A stretch of DNA of 64,000 nt. Source: Amphiura filiformis (taxonomy: Eukaryota > Echinodermata > Ophiuroidea > Amphilepidida > Amphiuridae). The DNA is taken from the NCBI RefSeq assembly GCF_039555335.1, contig NC_092646.1:34129380-34193379 (forward strand), given 5' to 3'. A model generated the notes under the pieces. The model was not told the origin of the DNA, did no database searches, and worked only from the letters and a program-made list of their open reading frames with translations. Position 1 is the stretch's first letter. The number at the start of each line of letters is the position of its first letter. A program made the translations under genes and the position numbers. This document shows positions 22,120 through 34,022 of this stretch, in pieces.

Positions 22120-23423
22120 CCCATATCAAAAAATCAGACCTTTTCGGATAACTTCCCGATAGTCACCGGGTAGACACCGGCAAATTTCACATGCAAATTA
22201 GATAGGTAGCGGGTGACTACCCGATAAATTTTTGGGAAACCATAGTGGATACCTTTCGGGTAATAGGTACCGGATGACTACCCGATGACTGTTTCGGGAA
22301 ACTAGCGGGTAACCACCCGATGACTTTTTTTGGGAACTAGCGGATAACTACCCGATAACTTTTCGGGGACCTAGCGGATAACTTTTGGTGACGATATACC
22401 TGGTGACCTCTTTGGAGACTTCTTGTTGACCTTTTGAGGAATGCAGAAATACAAATTCATGAGTACATGCACAAATGTATTCGGCAATTTAGCTTATTAT
22501 TTGAATTGTAGTAAGTTTTTGGAGAAATACAACTCTGCAGTCATGGCAGTGTGCTATATCTTGCTATAATAAACTTGAAAGTGTACAATATGTAATTGTA
22601 GTTATTGTACAAAAATATTCTTCTGATTTAATTTAGTTCACACCTTTATAAGGGGCATACCTTTCAATTAATGTACAACCAAATTATTATGATATCTAGC
22701 ATACTAAGTATATACATGTATTACAGCACCTAATTGTGATCACATCACTGACACAGCCTATAATTTTTATATCAAATATTATAATTTATTTACAACAATA
22801 GCTTAACATAAAGCTTATCAGTTAATTGACACATTAGCTGATGATTAGTAATTTAAGTGGCATTAATTTACTGTCATTTCAAATCATTTCATACAAATTT
22901 TCCTACCTGCATTGTCATATGAAATCAAGCATTCAATGCTTTATAATTCCTACAGCATGTTCCAGATTAATTAGTAAACATCTTGTAATGTTCTACATGT
23001 AAATCCATACATTTTGGACCACAAATAGCTTGAATATTCTGCACAAATATATTCCAACTGCCAACAGCTAGCTTCTCCATTTTGAATTCATTCAGTGACC
23101 TTTGACCATACACCCACACACAATGCATTCTTAAGATGCTTAATACTATTTTCAAGGTCAAATTAAAAGCGGATAACCACCGGGTAACTCACAAAGAATC
23201 AAAGTTTCTGGGAACCTTCTGGGTAACTCATTTGAAATATTTGAGTTTTTGGGAGACTTCCGGATGTCTACCCGAAAACTTTTGGATAACTTAATTAGGT
23301 ATCCGCAAGGTATCCGCTAGCAGGCACTTTCGGATAACTCTGGAAAAGGTACCCGAAAGGTTTCTGATGACCACCGAATGGTCATCGGGTGGTCACCGGA
23401 AAACTTTTCTTTTTGCTATGGGG
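22120..23423. mobile_element. Element with minisatellite arms, about 1.3 kb
   Basis: Ends CCCATATCAAAAA and TTTTTGCTATGGG are inverted. Just inside each end lies a degenerate array of GGATAACTACCCGAT/CGGGTAACCACCCG-type units (22135-22400; 23165-23400 in opposite sense). The 750-base AT-rich core is non-coding. The terminus at 5643 belongs to the same family. Confidence 0.65.
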
Positions 23424-23553
23424 TGTGCTTTCATAGAACGTTTTCAAGACCTTTATGACCAACATTTAATGTTATTAAAACGCTTTTACCAAAACCAAAA
23501 CCCAAAATATAATTCGTTAACATGTATCGTAGATATGTGTGTTGATGAGTTCA

Positions 23554-24524
23554 GGAATTCGATAGCAACGTTTGCACAGTAATTTTGTGGCAACTGAGAG
23601 CACATTAGACATTATTGCATTTTGAATACGAGGAATGTCCACATAATTTTGATATTTTGAAATTCGCGATATAAGGCTAAAAAACATGTTTGTTTCATGT
23701 AGCAGGTCAAATGCGAAATGCGGTTTTATATTTATATTTATATTTTTTTTAAATCCATGTCTTCAAATGACAAAAATGCCTTCTTTTGCTGCAAATTGGA
23801 ATGGGAATTTACATGGGTCTCTCCGACACATCCCAAAAATCATATTCAAGAATATTTATGATCCCCTTTCAATATTGAAAAAATGTGTGTGTTTTCTCCA
23901 GTAGTTTTTCACTACGCTCGTTTGTTGTATAATGTGTAAATGTTTACTCCAGTAGTATTTTGTATTATTTTTTGCGATTTTTTCGTTTTTTGGGTTTTTT
24001 TTCCTTTTTGTAAGTGAAAAAAATTCTAATGCGCAAAATAAGCCGTCCAAAACGTAATGCGCTAGCTACAGGACACAATTTTTTTTTGACCTAACACAAA
24101 TTTTATGTGGAATTATTAGAATTTGATATTTCTGATATTTAACAGTCTTCGACGTAAATTGTATTAATCTAATGATAATTATTTACTTAAAGTGTATGTA
24201 GCTGGGATGAAAAGCCGACCATGAATTGAAAATGTTGACCTTCCATATTGAATATTATACATTCCCCCCCCCCCGACCTAAAAAATTTTGGTGTTGGAAA
24301 AAAGTCTATTATCTTCAATACGAAAGTTTTAAGTACACATCATAAAATTTATAAAATTTACTTCGAGGACTGTTAAATGTCAAAAATATCAATTTGTAAT
24401 CATTATTGAATCTGAATTATTTGATATCAGAAGGACATTCCTCGTTTTCAAAAAAATCCAATTCGATATGTCTGATGTGCTCTTATGTCCCACAAAAATA
24501 CGTGGAAACGTCGCTATCCCAGCC
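23554..24524. mobile_element. TTAA-family MITE with internal insertion
   Basis: Both ends match the MITE at 10533-11179 (GGAATTCGATAGC on the left, GCTATCCCAGCC on the right), including the GAGCACAT...AGACAT and ACGAGGAATGTCC blocks. The TTAA flanks have decayed. About 400 unrelated AT-rich bases (about 23680-24090) interrupt the left arm. Confidence 0.75.
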
Positions 24525-24750
24525 ATTTATGAAATAATGTTATTTGATTTAAAAACAATAAACGTGTCAATTAACCATTTACCTATACTAATAAGAAAAA
24601 CGGGAAATAAATGCAGCAAATGCAATATTATATAATAGAATGTCCCATTGTCATATTTGTAGCTGTTCCCCTGGTAAGCTGTGTGGTTCTTGTCAGAGAG
24701 GACTCATACCTAACTCTGCGGATTCAGTGCACGCAAGAAATGTCATTTAA

Positions 24751-24965
24751 GGTTAGCAACTATTTTAAACTGTTGCGATTTGGTAGTTCACAGCATCTTG
24801 CGAATGGTAGTGAGCATTGGCAAAAATTGCATTGATCATTTCATAGCGAGTGTGTAGAAGAATTCAAATATCACAGATATACTTTTGTAGGTCCTGTGGT
24901 TCTTGAGTTATGTTGTAAAGAGGGCTGGAACAACAACACTTTTATAAAACGTACATAACTCATTA
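24751..24965 (+). mobile_element. TTAA MITE, second family, truncated
   Basis: Begins directly after TTAA (24747-24750) with GGTTAGCAAC and follows the 11223-11588 copy up to the ACATAACTCATTA block. The other end is missing and Tc1-like sequence takes over. Confidence 0.7.
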
Positions 24966-24976
24966 AAAACAAATAA

Positions 24977-25385
24977 ATGAGAATGTATTTCAGTTTTTTC
25001 ACGCCCGAGTACAAGTCTTATTCTTTGCATCAAGCTGCAATCCCTTATCTTCACAATCTTGGACCTAATGCAATCCTCCCAGATGACAACGCTCGCCCCC
25101 ACAGAGCCAGGGTATTCCACGACTACCCACATAATATGGGAGCAGACAGAATGGGATTGCCTGCCACCAGCCCAGACCGCAACCAAATTAAACACTTGTG
25201 AGACCAGCTGGCCAGAGTAGCCCAATGCAACCACATTGAATGACTTGCGACAAATCCTGGTTAAAGATGGAATGCCATTCTACAGCAACGTGTGACCAGG
25301 TTGATGAGCAGCATGAGGAGTAGGTGCCTAGCTGTTGTGGCAGTGTATGGTTTTCCATCCGCTATTGAGGTTAGTGACTAGTGTT
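24977..25385 (+). pseudogene. Tc1-like transposase, C-terminal remnant
   Basis: Translation shows the catalytic-domain signature ILPDDNARPHRARVFHDY followed by GLPATSPDRNQIKHL, the D-x-N-A-R-P-H and SPDxNxIEHLW region of Tc1-family DDE transposases. The expected Trp after KHL is a TGA stop. A further stop and a frame change follow (Q-RVTRLMSSMRSRCLAVV matches the family's C-terminus). The N-terminal DNA-binding half is absent. It lies between a truncated and an inverted complete TTAA MITE. Confidence 0.8.
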
Positions 25386-26256
25386 GTTTGAGCACAGAAT
25401 AATGATCAATTTGGCACTTAATTGTGTGTACTCAACCGTGAAAAAGGCGATTGTTTCAAATTGGATGTCAGTATAAAGGGAAATAATGTAGCTAGATCCA
25501 TTGATATGAAACACGATATGAACATGTCACAAATAATTGGAGATATAGATGCTTGAAAAAACTTTGCAAACTTTTGTTGAGGAGTTTTTTTATAGTATTT
25601 CAGTAGAACGGCGTCTGTTATCGCTGACTTCATAAGTCCTCATGAAGTCAGATACACATCTAAGTCCCCACACATTTGACGAAAGCTCAACCACTCACAC
25701 AGGGATCGGCTGCACCGATTATATGATAACTGAAGGCGTACTCGTAGAAATACTAAAACATATTCCCATCGAGAAAGCATAATACTTACTTTTGAATGTC
25801 GTAAATGCCAAAAGACCTTAGTGCAATCGTATTGATCTTATTCCAGGTATGCAAAATTCACCTTTTACGCGTTTTGATATTTAATGCCCAAACTCACTTT
25901 CCATGAAAGTAAATACCTAGCAATTTCAAAAGATTGTTAATCTTCAAACTTTGGTTGCTTGATTTCAATTTAAAAAATCAAAATAATCATACTGAGGATC
26001 GTTGACATTTTCTCTTGAAATTCAATTTTGTCAAATATATCGCTGTGGGAACAAGTAATGTAATTAAAATCCAGCTTCTTCAATATGTATTTTTAAAGTG
26101 CACTAGTTTAGTTCTTATAATAGATTTGCAGGTAGATATTCATTGTTTGTTCAAATAGAGCCAGACATGTATACTGTGTATATGTGCCCAATAGGATCCG
26201 AGGGAAGAAATATTAATGTTTGTTAATTCTTTCAGTCCTCATGGTCTCAAAGTGAC
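25386..26256. other. No gene seen
   Basis: AT-rich spacer between the Tc1 remnant and the next MITE. Confidence 0.5.
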
Positions 26257-26260
26257 TTAA

Positions 26261-26561
26261 GGGTAGACTCGTTGGTCGAAAAAAAAAATCGATTTTCATT
26301 ATCTAAATCAATATATTCTTGAAAAATAATAGTTTGTTTTGCAAAAGTTCATTCTACAAATCATATACTTTGAAAACTTGCTTGGTTTATGTTATTAATG
26401 AGTTATGTACGTTTTACAAAAGTGTTGTTGTTTCAGCATTCAACATAACTCAAGAACCATAGAACCTACAAAAGTATATCTGTGATATTTGAATTCCTCT
26501 ACACACTCGCTATGAAATGATCAATGCAATTTTTGCCAACAGTTTAAAATAGTTGCCAACC
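26261..26561 (-). mobile_element. TTAA MITE, second family, complete, 301 bp
   Basis: Flanked by TTAA on both sides (26257-26260, 26562-26565), with ends GGGTAGAC and GCCAACC. It is the inverse-orientation copy of 11223-11588 and 24751-24965. Confidence 0.85.
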
Positions 26562-26565
26562 TTAA

Positions 26566-27066
26566 TGACATACCCATATTCCCAAAAAAACTTCCCCAGT
26601 GATCCACCCCCAAAGTATAGGTGATTTTTATGAGCACAAAAAGTGCCTTAAAAGGACGCTCTAATCCTTTATCATACTTGAAAACACGAAGCTAATTGAA
26701 AAGAAATGCGATCATCAGGTAATAAAATAATTAGCATTGACTCCAAATCACTTTAAACCATTCGTTGTCACTTAAGCAACTTTACCTGTCACACCTTGGG
26801 TCTTTTCCATAGACATATTATAACATGTGATATCCTGTACAATAATAACAGTATCCGCAGAGGTTTGCAGTCTGTGTTTGCAGTAATAAATCCTCCTATT
26901 CTTCATATGAACTCCCAATCATCCTGTGCCACATCCCGGTGCTACATATATCATACTATTCTGTTATACGACTTTATACCATACAATCGATAGAGGATAT
27001 ACCAATATATAATATATAAGAGAAACCAAGACGAGTGGGAAGTCATTCTGAAAGCGATGCGTTCTA
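26566..27066. other. No gene seen
   Basis: AT-rich sequence with no recognisable feature. Confidence 0.5.
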
Positions 27067-27068
27067 TA

Positions 27069-27308
27069 TGTGACCGTACAGCACGAATGAGCCGTAAATG
27101 TCCTCAATTGTATTCTGAGTTACAGTGTAAAATGGGCATGAAGGTCGTATTAATAGGTACCTCAATTTGGTGCTACGTGTACCTCATTTAATGAGATACA
27201 CGTAGCACCAAATTGAAATACTATGAATATGACCTTCATGCCCATTTTACACTGTAACTCAGAATACAATTGAGGACATTTACGGCTCATTCGTGCTGTA
27301 CGGTCACA
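27069..27308. mobile_element. Near-perfect foldback MITE, 240 bp
   Basis: The first ~78 bases (from TGTGACCGTACAGCACGAAT) are perfectly complementary to the last ~78. After a short mismatched stretch the arms pair again to the centre near CTCATTTAATGAG. TA flanks both sides (27067-27068, 27309-27310). Confidence 0.9.
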
Positions 27309-27310
27309 TA

Positions 27311-28078
27311 TTACCTATCTGTTTATCTGTTTTGCTGATGGATATTGTCAAAGCTGAGCAATAGGAGTCCTTTATTTTCTATTAGAATGAAAATGCCCCA
27401 TTTTTTTTCATGATATTTTTAGGGTAAAACGGGGCCAATCACGCAACCCCATTATCTTTCGTTATCAATCAAAACCGGGAAGCAGTACTGCTCCACGTCA
27501 AGAAAGACGTTAATCTTAAAGTTCAACTAAAATGTAACCTGAAGTCAAATAGGTTTTAAAATTTTACAAACATGCTACAGAATGATAATGGTTTATTCAA
27601 TATCATATATCGTATTTTTCGTTAAACTTTAAACAACCACATTTCCATTTTCCCGCAAGGCAATCTCTCAGATCATATGTGCCACTTTATCTGATGATGT
27701 ATTGCTGATCTTACGAGGCAGCAATAAGGTGCAGTTATACTGTTTGTTACAATTTTCAAATCCCCACAGAAAACTTAAAATATATTTATCTTCAAGGTAG
27801 ATCTCAATAATTCATTTCCCCCTTGGTTGAACAAGAATTTATTATGATTGAAAACTGCCAAGATTTGAAATCGTTGTCCTAGTTATCTTTGGTTCTAAGT
27901 AATAGCAGTCTTGATACGATTTTTGCTTAAACTATTCATTATCCTCTTTAAAATAGCTGCTGTAAGCACAATTACTGGTAGGTGACAATAATAATATTGC
28001 ATTCCTATGGATAATTTATCGGGGAAAGTATAACTGTTATTTTTTCTAAAGTCAATTTTCTAATTCCTCTCATTCAGG
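27311..28078. other. No gene seen
   Basis: AT-rich sequence without recognisable coding or repeat structure. Confidence 0.5.
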
Positions 28079-28310
28079 GGCGGACTGGTGGTTTTAGGCA
28101 GCTGTGGCAAATTTATTAAGACCGGCCCTATTACTCAAATAGAGCGCAGCGAGTGAAGCGAGCGTAGCGACTAGCGCATGGGGTCCAGGGGCCCGCGTAA
28201 GGGCCCCTGGTAGGGTCGAGGGGCCAAGCCCCTGGCGGGGGTCCCGGGGGCGAAGCCCCCGGACCACTCAGGGTTTTAGCTATTCGAGGGGTCAGGAAGC
28301 CCGGATTTGA
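28079..28310 (+). mobile_element. hAT-like element, left end only
   Basis: Begins CAGGGGCGGACTGG, a widespread hAT terminus. The interior has GC-rich mirrored blocks (GGGGCCAAGCCCC, GGGGGCGAAGCCCCC). I find no matching right end. Confidence 0.5.
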
Positions 28311-28588
28311 CAACGATTTCTGAAGCCAAATTCCATTTGTACAGACTTGAAATATTCTTTATCCATTGTCACTCACTTGCAATAATCAAGATCAAACCAA
28401 CAGTTATTCAATTTTATAAGTAGCGTGCATGTTTTATGTTTTTACTCATTTGCACACATATAGAATTACATCTTTGCGGAACTGTGTTATCATATCGTGA
28501 GTATATTCAATCATTAAAAGACAAATGCTAAAAATTGTTTAGGCCTACTGCATTGATCATTTCATAGCGAGCGTGATAAAACTCCACA

Positions 28589-28913
28589 GTGGCGTAGATT
28601 TGTTTTTGACATTGGGGTTGGAAAAATATTCTTGAAATAGCACCTTTTGGCGACATTATAAGTTTAGTGTACAAATGCGCGTGAAGCGCACAGACATTTT
28701 TGGCATATTGAAGCTAAACTGGTGTTGATGCAGTGGAATAAATTCGCGCGAAGCGCGAAGAAATTGACAGTTTTTAGGCTAAAATGGCCAAATATGAGAT
28801 TGATTTGGTCAGAAACTCACATAGGCCTACAGGTGTCATCATGGGGGCTTGTATGGACCATCCCCTTTTAAAATATTGGGGGTTTTGATCCCCCATCCCC
28901 GGGATCTACGCCT
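28589..28913. mobile_element. hAT-like MITE
   Basis: Ends CAGTGGCGTAGAT and ATCTACGCCTATG are inverted. No matching flanking 8-mer is visible, so the boundaries may be eroded. Confidence 0.55.
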
Positions 28914-29509
28914 ATGAGTTGAAACATCAAAAGGGAAAGAAATTGGTTTGAGTATTGAACTGAGTAATGTGGCTAGGCTGTAAGTATTATGTAATCATTG
29001 TAATGTAATCCCTGCATTACAAGGAGCACCCCCGCCCAGAGGTTTTCGAATGATGGTCTAGTCGTGCTAGTTTTGACAGCTGATGGTGGTCCAAAGGGCC
29101 AATGGCCGGGAGGGGGGCACTCACTAAAAATGAGTGAAGCTACGTGCGTGAAGTGCAGCCACAACCCACATTAACCCCATTTTCAACTCCCTCTCACTCA
29201 ATGACCACTTTTTATTTTTTATTTTACTGAATTACTGAACTCCTCACTCAATGACCCCTATTTTTTCTTTTCCTGTCACAAAAGACCTCCCTTTGTAAAG
29301 AATTTTTGACAAATTTCTGGTAGTCTTTCACCGTTGTTTCTCAAAAAAAAATTCCATTTTGATGACTTTTGAAAAACAATTATCAAATATTTGTCAACTT
29401 TTATATTTTGACCCAAGTTTTGTCCCAGTCTCACTGAAAGAACCCCCTTTTGAGGACTCCTAACTGAATGACCCCCTTGGTTATATGGCGTCGAAGCTCT
29501 CACCAAAAG

Positions 29510-29808
29510 CAGGGCTGTCAACTTTTTGGAATTGCTTGGCGTGAGACAGAGGCGTACCGGGATTTGCCGACTCCAATGTTCATTTTGTAGTGTACCATGA
29601 TTATTTGAGCCACGGCGCTTGAGACTGTGAAAAGCGGGGGGGGTAGGAGTAACAAATTATTCATGGGGGGTAGGAGTAACAAATTATTCATGACGATGCG
29701 TGAGATTTTACTCATTTTGCGTGAGATTTATTACCTGGGCGTGAGATTATACTACCTTGGCGTGAGACCGTGAGAAAGTGACCCAATGCGTGAGAGTTGA
29801 CAGCCCTG
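29510..29808. mobile_element. MITE with CAGGGCTGTCAACT ends, 299 bp
   Basis: Inverted ends CAGGGCTGTCAACT and AGTTGACAGCCCTG, flanked on both sides by CCAAAAG (29503-29509, 29809-29815), a 7-8 bp target duplication of hAT type. The interior repeats GCGTGAGA-type motifs. It split an older repeat that read CTCACCAAAAGACCCC. Confidence 0.85.
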
Positions 29809-29815
29809 CCAAAAG

Positions 29816-30778
29816 ACCCCTTTAGCATTTATAGTTTCAAACTGGTGTCCCATGTCCGTACATCCCCGTAGGCCTATCAGCCTCTATTTCTACAGGCCTT
29901 AGGCCCTATCACTATGCAGACAAACAGCGGGTACACTGTGTAGGCCCTTATACATTACTCATCCCCCTCAATTATCCCCCTCCTTTCTTCTCTTTTCCTT
30001 TCTTTCTCCTATGTCTGCCTAATACCAAATGCTCATATCGGCCCTAGCTTCATTCCGTAGCCACAATGAAATACCAATATTCCATTGACAGCCAGCCCAA
30101 TATTTTGCTGTTGGCTTAAAATTTAAAAATTTTACTGTATCGCATCTAGAGTATTGGCCTTTTGCTGTGTTTACTTTCTAGAGAATAGATTCAAAAGGCC
30201 ATTTGTAGGTGATGCCGCGACGGTGTACTAGTGGCCGGCCTATAATAGCTTAGTGTTAGGGCCTATACCTTAAGCCCTAGGGCCTATGTCTTAGGCCTTA
30301 CGCCTTCGGCTCTCGGACCTATGCCTCAGGCCCTAGGGCCTATGTCTTAAGATACTCCTTCCCCATTCTCTCCCCTTTTCCCTTTCTTTTTGCTCTTTTT
30401 TCCTTTCTCTCTTTCTCTTTTTTCTCCCCTTCTCCTTTCTTTTCCTTTTTCTCTTCTTTTTGAGCAACCGGCCCTGAGCGGCCCAGAACCAAGCGGCCCA
30501 TGTGGCGATCGCCACAACGCCACAGTGGCCAGTGCGCCCCTGCTCTCATTCCTTTCTTCCTTTCTATGTAGTTATACACTGCTGCTGGTCTGACCAGCTG
30601 TGTTCTGTCACACATTGCCGGATCGACACTACATACAAGAAACGGATGGTATTTTAGTAAATCTGAAGTTGTTCGTCAATGCTCATTGTATGTTCCTTTT
30701 TATATCCTGCTACCATCCGCCAAATCTTTCGTGTTAGGTGATGTTCGTTTAGTTCGTCAGCAAATCCGTTGTTGTTCT
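29816..30778. other. No gene seen; simple CT-rich and AGGGCCTA-rich stretches
   Basis: 30240-30350 repeats AGGCCCTAGGGCCTATGTCTTA-like units; 30355-30460 is pyrimidine-rich. Lysine/arginine-rich minus-strand frames here are by-products of the CT run. Confidence 0.55.
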
Positions 30779-30935
30779 TTACCGAATCGGATAGCAACGT
30801 TTGCACAGTATTTTTTGTGGGACCTGAGAGCACATCAGACACATCAAATTGCATTATGAATACGAGGAATGTCCTTATGATATTAACTAATTTTGATTTT
30901 TTGACATTCGCGATATAATACAATTTTTATGTAAA
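30779..30935 (+). mobile_element. Partial TTAA-family MITE, left arm
   Basis: Starts CGAATCGGATAGCAACG and follows the left arm of 10533-11179 as far as the GATATAATAC block. The right arm is absent. Confidence 0.75.
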
Positions 30936-31241
30936 GAAAGTTTGTAGTTGCCTGCTATATTGAAATGGAATGAATTCACCAAGGCAGTTAAGTTAGTGCC
31001 CCGTGTCATTTATCCCTCCGGCTTTCAAATATCTCCGAACCACAAGATCAGAAAAACACGGGAACCTCCAAACAAACCGATCGCAGCTGGTGGCAAGAAT
31101 TTTCGCATCACTTATGTCGAAGTTCACTTTTCAAAGGGCGAACAGTTGTTATGATAACAAATACGACTGGTACGAAAGGCTGTAAATTATCTCAAAAGAT
31201 ATGAAAATAAACTAGTGCCAAATGGTGGTCATAGACCACAA

Positions 31242-33020
31242 ACCTAGCTGGGGCGTACGTGTTGGTGTTGTGGAGGTATCTGACCCCTGCAAAATGTTCC
31301 CCTGATCATGAGATTTGTTGTCACCGAGTTTGAGTCCCGTACTTCTTACAGATGTTCAGAAAATGCTATTTTAAGATTTGACCCCAGATGACCTTTAACC
31401 TGACCCCTACAAAATGTTCCAAAAATGTTCCCCTGTTCATCTAGTTTGTTGTCACCGAGTTTGAGCCCCGTACACCTTATAGATGTCCAGAAAATTCATT
31501 TCTAAGATTTGACCTCTGTATGACCTTTGCCCTGACCTCTGCAAAATGTTCCCCTGTTCGTGAGATTTGTTGTCACTGAGTTTGAGCCCTAAACCCCTTA
31601 CAGATATCCAGAAAATTATATTATAAGATTTGACCCCATATAACCTTTGACCTGACCCCTGCAAAGTGTTCCCCTGATCATTAAGTTTGTTGTCACCAAG
31701 TTTGAGCCCCATACCCCTTACAGATGTCCAGGAAATGCATTTCTAAAATTTGACCTCTGCATGACCTTTGACCTGACCCCTGCAAAATGGTCCCCTGGTC
31801 ATGAGATTTGTTGTCACCGAGTTTGAGCACCATACACCTTACAGATGTCCAGATAATGCAATTGTAAGATTTTACCCCTTTAATGACCTTTGACCCCAAT
31901 TCTGTATGCAAGTTATAGGCGTGTAGTATAGCCGATGCATATATGCAAATGACATCATTGTACTATATAATATGTGGTAGAAGAAGCATTTTGAAGGTAT
32001 TTGGTAAAATACCAGAAATGCCCCCTTAATGACCTTTGACCCCAATTCTGTTTAGACACTATGGGCACTGGACATAGCCGATACATATGTGCAAGTTACG
32101 TAATTGTAGGGTGTAACATGTAGGAGAAGAAGCATTTTGAAATTTGTTGGCAGAAGAAAGAAGAATCGGAGAGCATTACAGTACCTAGCTGGGGGTGTAA
32201 ACCCCCCAGCTAGGTAAAGAAAGAATTGGAAAAAAGACAGAACAAGCCGACGTTCGTCGTCGGCTTGTAACTAGTTTGTTGTCACCGAGTTTGAGCCCCG
32301 TACGCCTTATAGATGTCCAGAAAATTCATTTCTAAGATTTGACCTCTGCATGACCTTTGCCCTGACCTCTGCAAAATGTTCCCCTGTTCATGAGATTTGT
32401 TGTCACTGAGTTTGAGCCCCAAACCCCTTACAGATATCCAGAAAATGAAATTATAAGATTTGACCCCATATAACCTTTGACCTGACCCCTGCAAAGTGTT
32501 CCCCTGATCATTAAGTTTGTTGTCACCAAGTTTGAGCCCCATACCCCTTACAGATGTCAAGGAAATGCATTTCTAAAATTTGACCTCTGCATGACCTTTG
32601 ACCTGACCCCTGCAAAATGGTCCCCTGGTCATGAGATTTGTTGTCACCGAGTTTGAGCACCATACACCTTACATATGTCCAGATAATGCAATTGTAAGAT
32701 TTTACCCCTTTAATGACCTTTGACCGCAATTCTGTATGCAAGTTATAGGCGTGTAGTATAGCCGATACATATATGCAAATGACATCATTGTACTATATAA
32801 TATGTGGTAGAAGAAGCATTTTGAAGGTATTTGGTAAAATACCAGAAATGCCCCCTTAATGACCTTTGACTCCAATTCTGTTTAGACACTATGGGCACTG
32901 GACATAGCCGATACCTATGTGCAAGTTACGTAATTGTAGGGTGTAACATGTAGGAGAAGAAGCATTTTGAAGTTTGTTGGCAGAAGAAAGAAGAATCGGA
33001 GAGCATTACAGTACCTGGGG
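31242..33020. repeat. Satellite-bearing element: 120-bp units in an 830-bp duplication
   Basis: The phrase TTGTTGTCACCGAGTTTGAG recurs about every 120 bases (near 31316, 31446, 31568, 31688, 31809, and again 32276-32639). The block 31443-32180 is repeated at 32273-33015, an 830-base offset. ACCTAGCTGGGG occurs at 31242 and again in the hairpin at 32183. Minus-strand frames of 72-92 codons with repeated QGSGQR motifs arise because 120 is a multiple of three; I do not treat them as genes. Confidence 0.8.
32183..32268. other. Two strong hairpins at a duplication junction
   Basis: ACCTAGCTGGGGG pairs with CCCCCAGCTAGGT across six bases (32183-32214). ACAAGCCGACG pairs with CGTCGGCTTGT across five bases (32242-32268), followed by AACTAG then T. 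A GC-rich hairpin just before CTAG-T is what a Helitron 3' end looks like, but no 5' TC end was identified. Confidence 0.7.
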
Positions 33021-34014
33021 AAATTGCGACACTGACTTGCTAAGATCTGTCACCCTTGCGAGTGAAAATACAGCTTATATTTAGCCAATGTCAACATAGG
33101 GTATAATATCAGGACAAATATTTTCCTAATATATCAGACTAACACCACAGCTATATGCACTTTACAATGTGAAGGAAATAGGAGAAGGCACTTATTTCCT
33201 AAGTCACGTATATGACCCACTTTTAAAGACTGGAGACAAGACCAATCACAACCGGAAGTCAGTTTCCCGGAAGAGTGGATCAGATGGTCACATCTGATGA
33301 AGTTCTTTGACGTGTAGGACGAAATGTTAGAGTAATAAAAAGTAAAAACTTACTGGTTTTGTCAAGCGAAAATTGCTAATTGATATGATTTATAAAACCT
33401 GATGAATCTATTCACTGGGATTTTGTCTTATTATTTGCCATTTTGCTGAAATATTAGCAACATCCATCCGCACGACATCCGATTTTATTAAGTTTGCACT
33501 CCAACCCACTGTATTTTCGCAATGACCTTTTATGGTACAACTTTGCTTGACTCATTTAGGTGTTTTACCCGGGTGTTTTGCCTGTGTGAGATCTGAATAT
33601 GAGAACATTCTGCACGAAACTAGCCATTTCCCCATTGAAAACTGTATTATAGACAGTTAGTATAAATGCTTAACCATATACGGTATAGGGAAAAAGAATA
33701 TTACTCCTTTTAGTCCCCACCAAGTGAACAGCGGGCATTGACAGTTATATTGCAACGCAAGCGAGACGAGCGAAAACTCGCTGGACCGGTTCTCGGAAAG
33801 AAGCATATTTCCTGCTTCACTCAAATGATGGACTGGTGTAAATAATGCCTTGTTTAGATAACTCACACTGCTTCCTTAATAATGTTCTCGACTATACCGG
33901 GGAGTATAACAAAATACCAAAGTATGCATAATTAAATCAACTATGCAGCTTGAAACATATTGGTACCCTTTAATCGTTGTCATGATTTGTAAAGCGTGGA
34001 CATGATTAAACAGT
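33021..34014. other. No gene seen
   Basis: No recognisable coding sequence or repeat. Confidence 0.5.
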
Positions 34015-34022
34015 AATCATGG

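Noticed and set aside
30340..30615. Lysine/arginine-rich minus-strand frames as a basic protein
   Set aside because: They are the translation of a CT-rich simple repeat.
31452..32741. Minus-strand open frames of 72-92 codons with repeated QGSGQR motifs as a repeat protein
   Set aside because: The frames follow a 120-bp satellite whose length is a multiple of three; there is no start context, splice structure or domain, and the DNA repeat explains everything.
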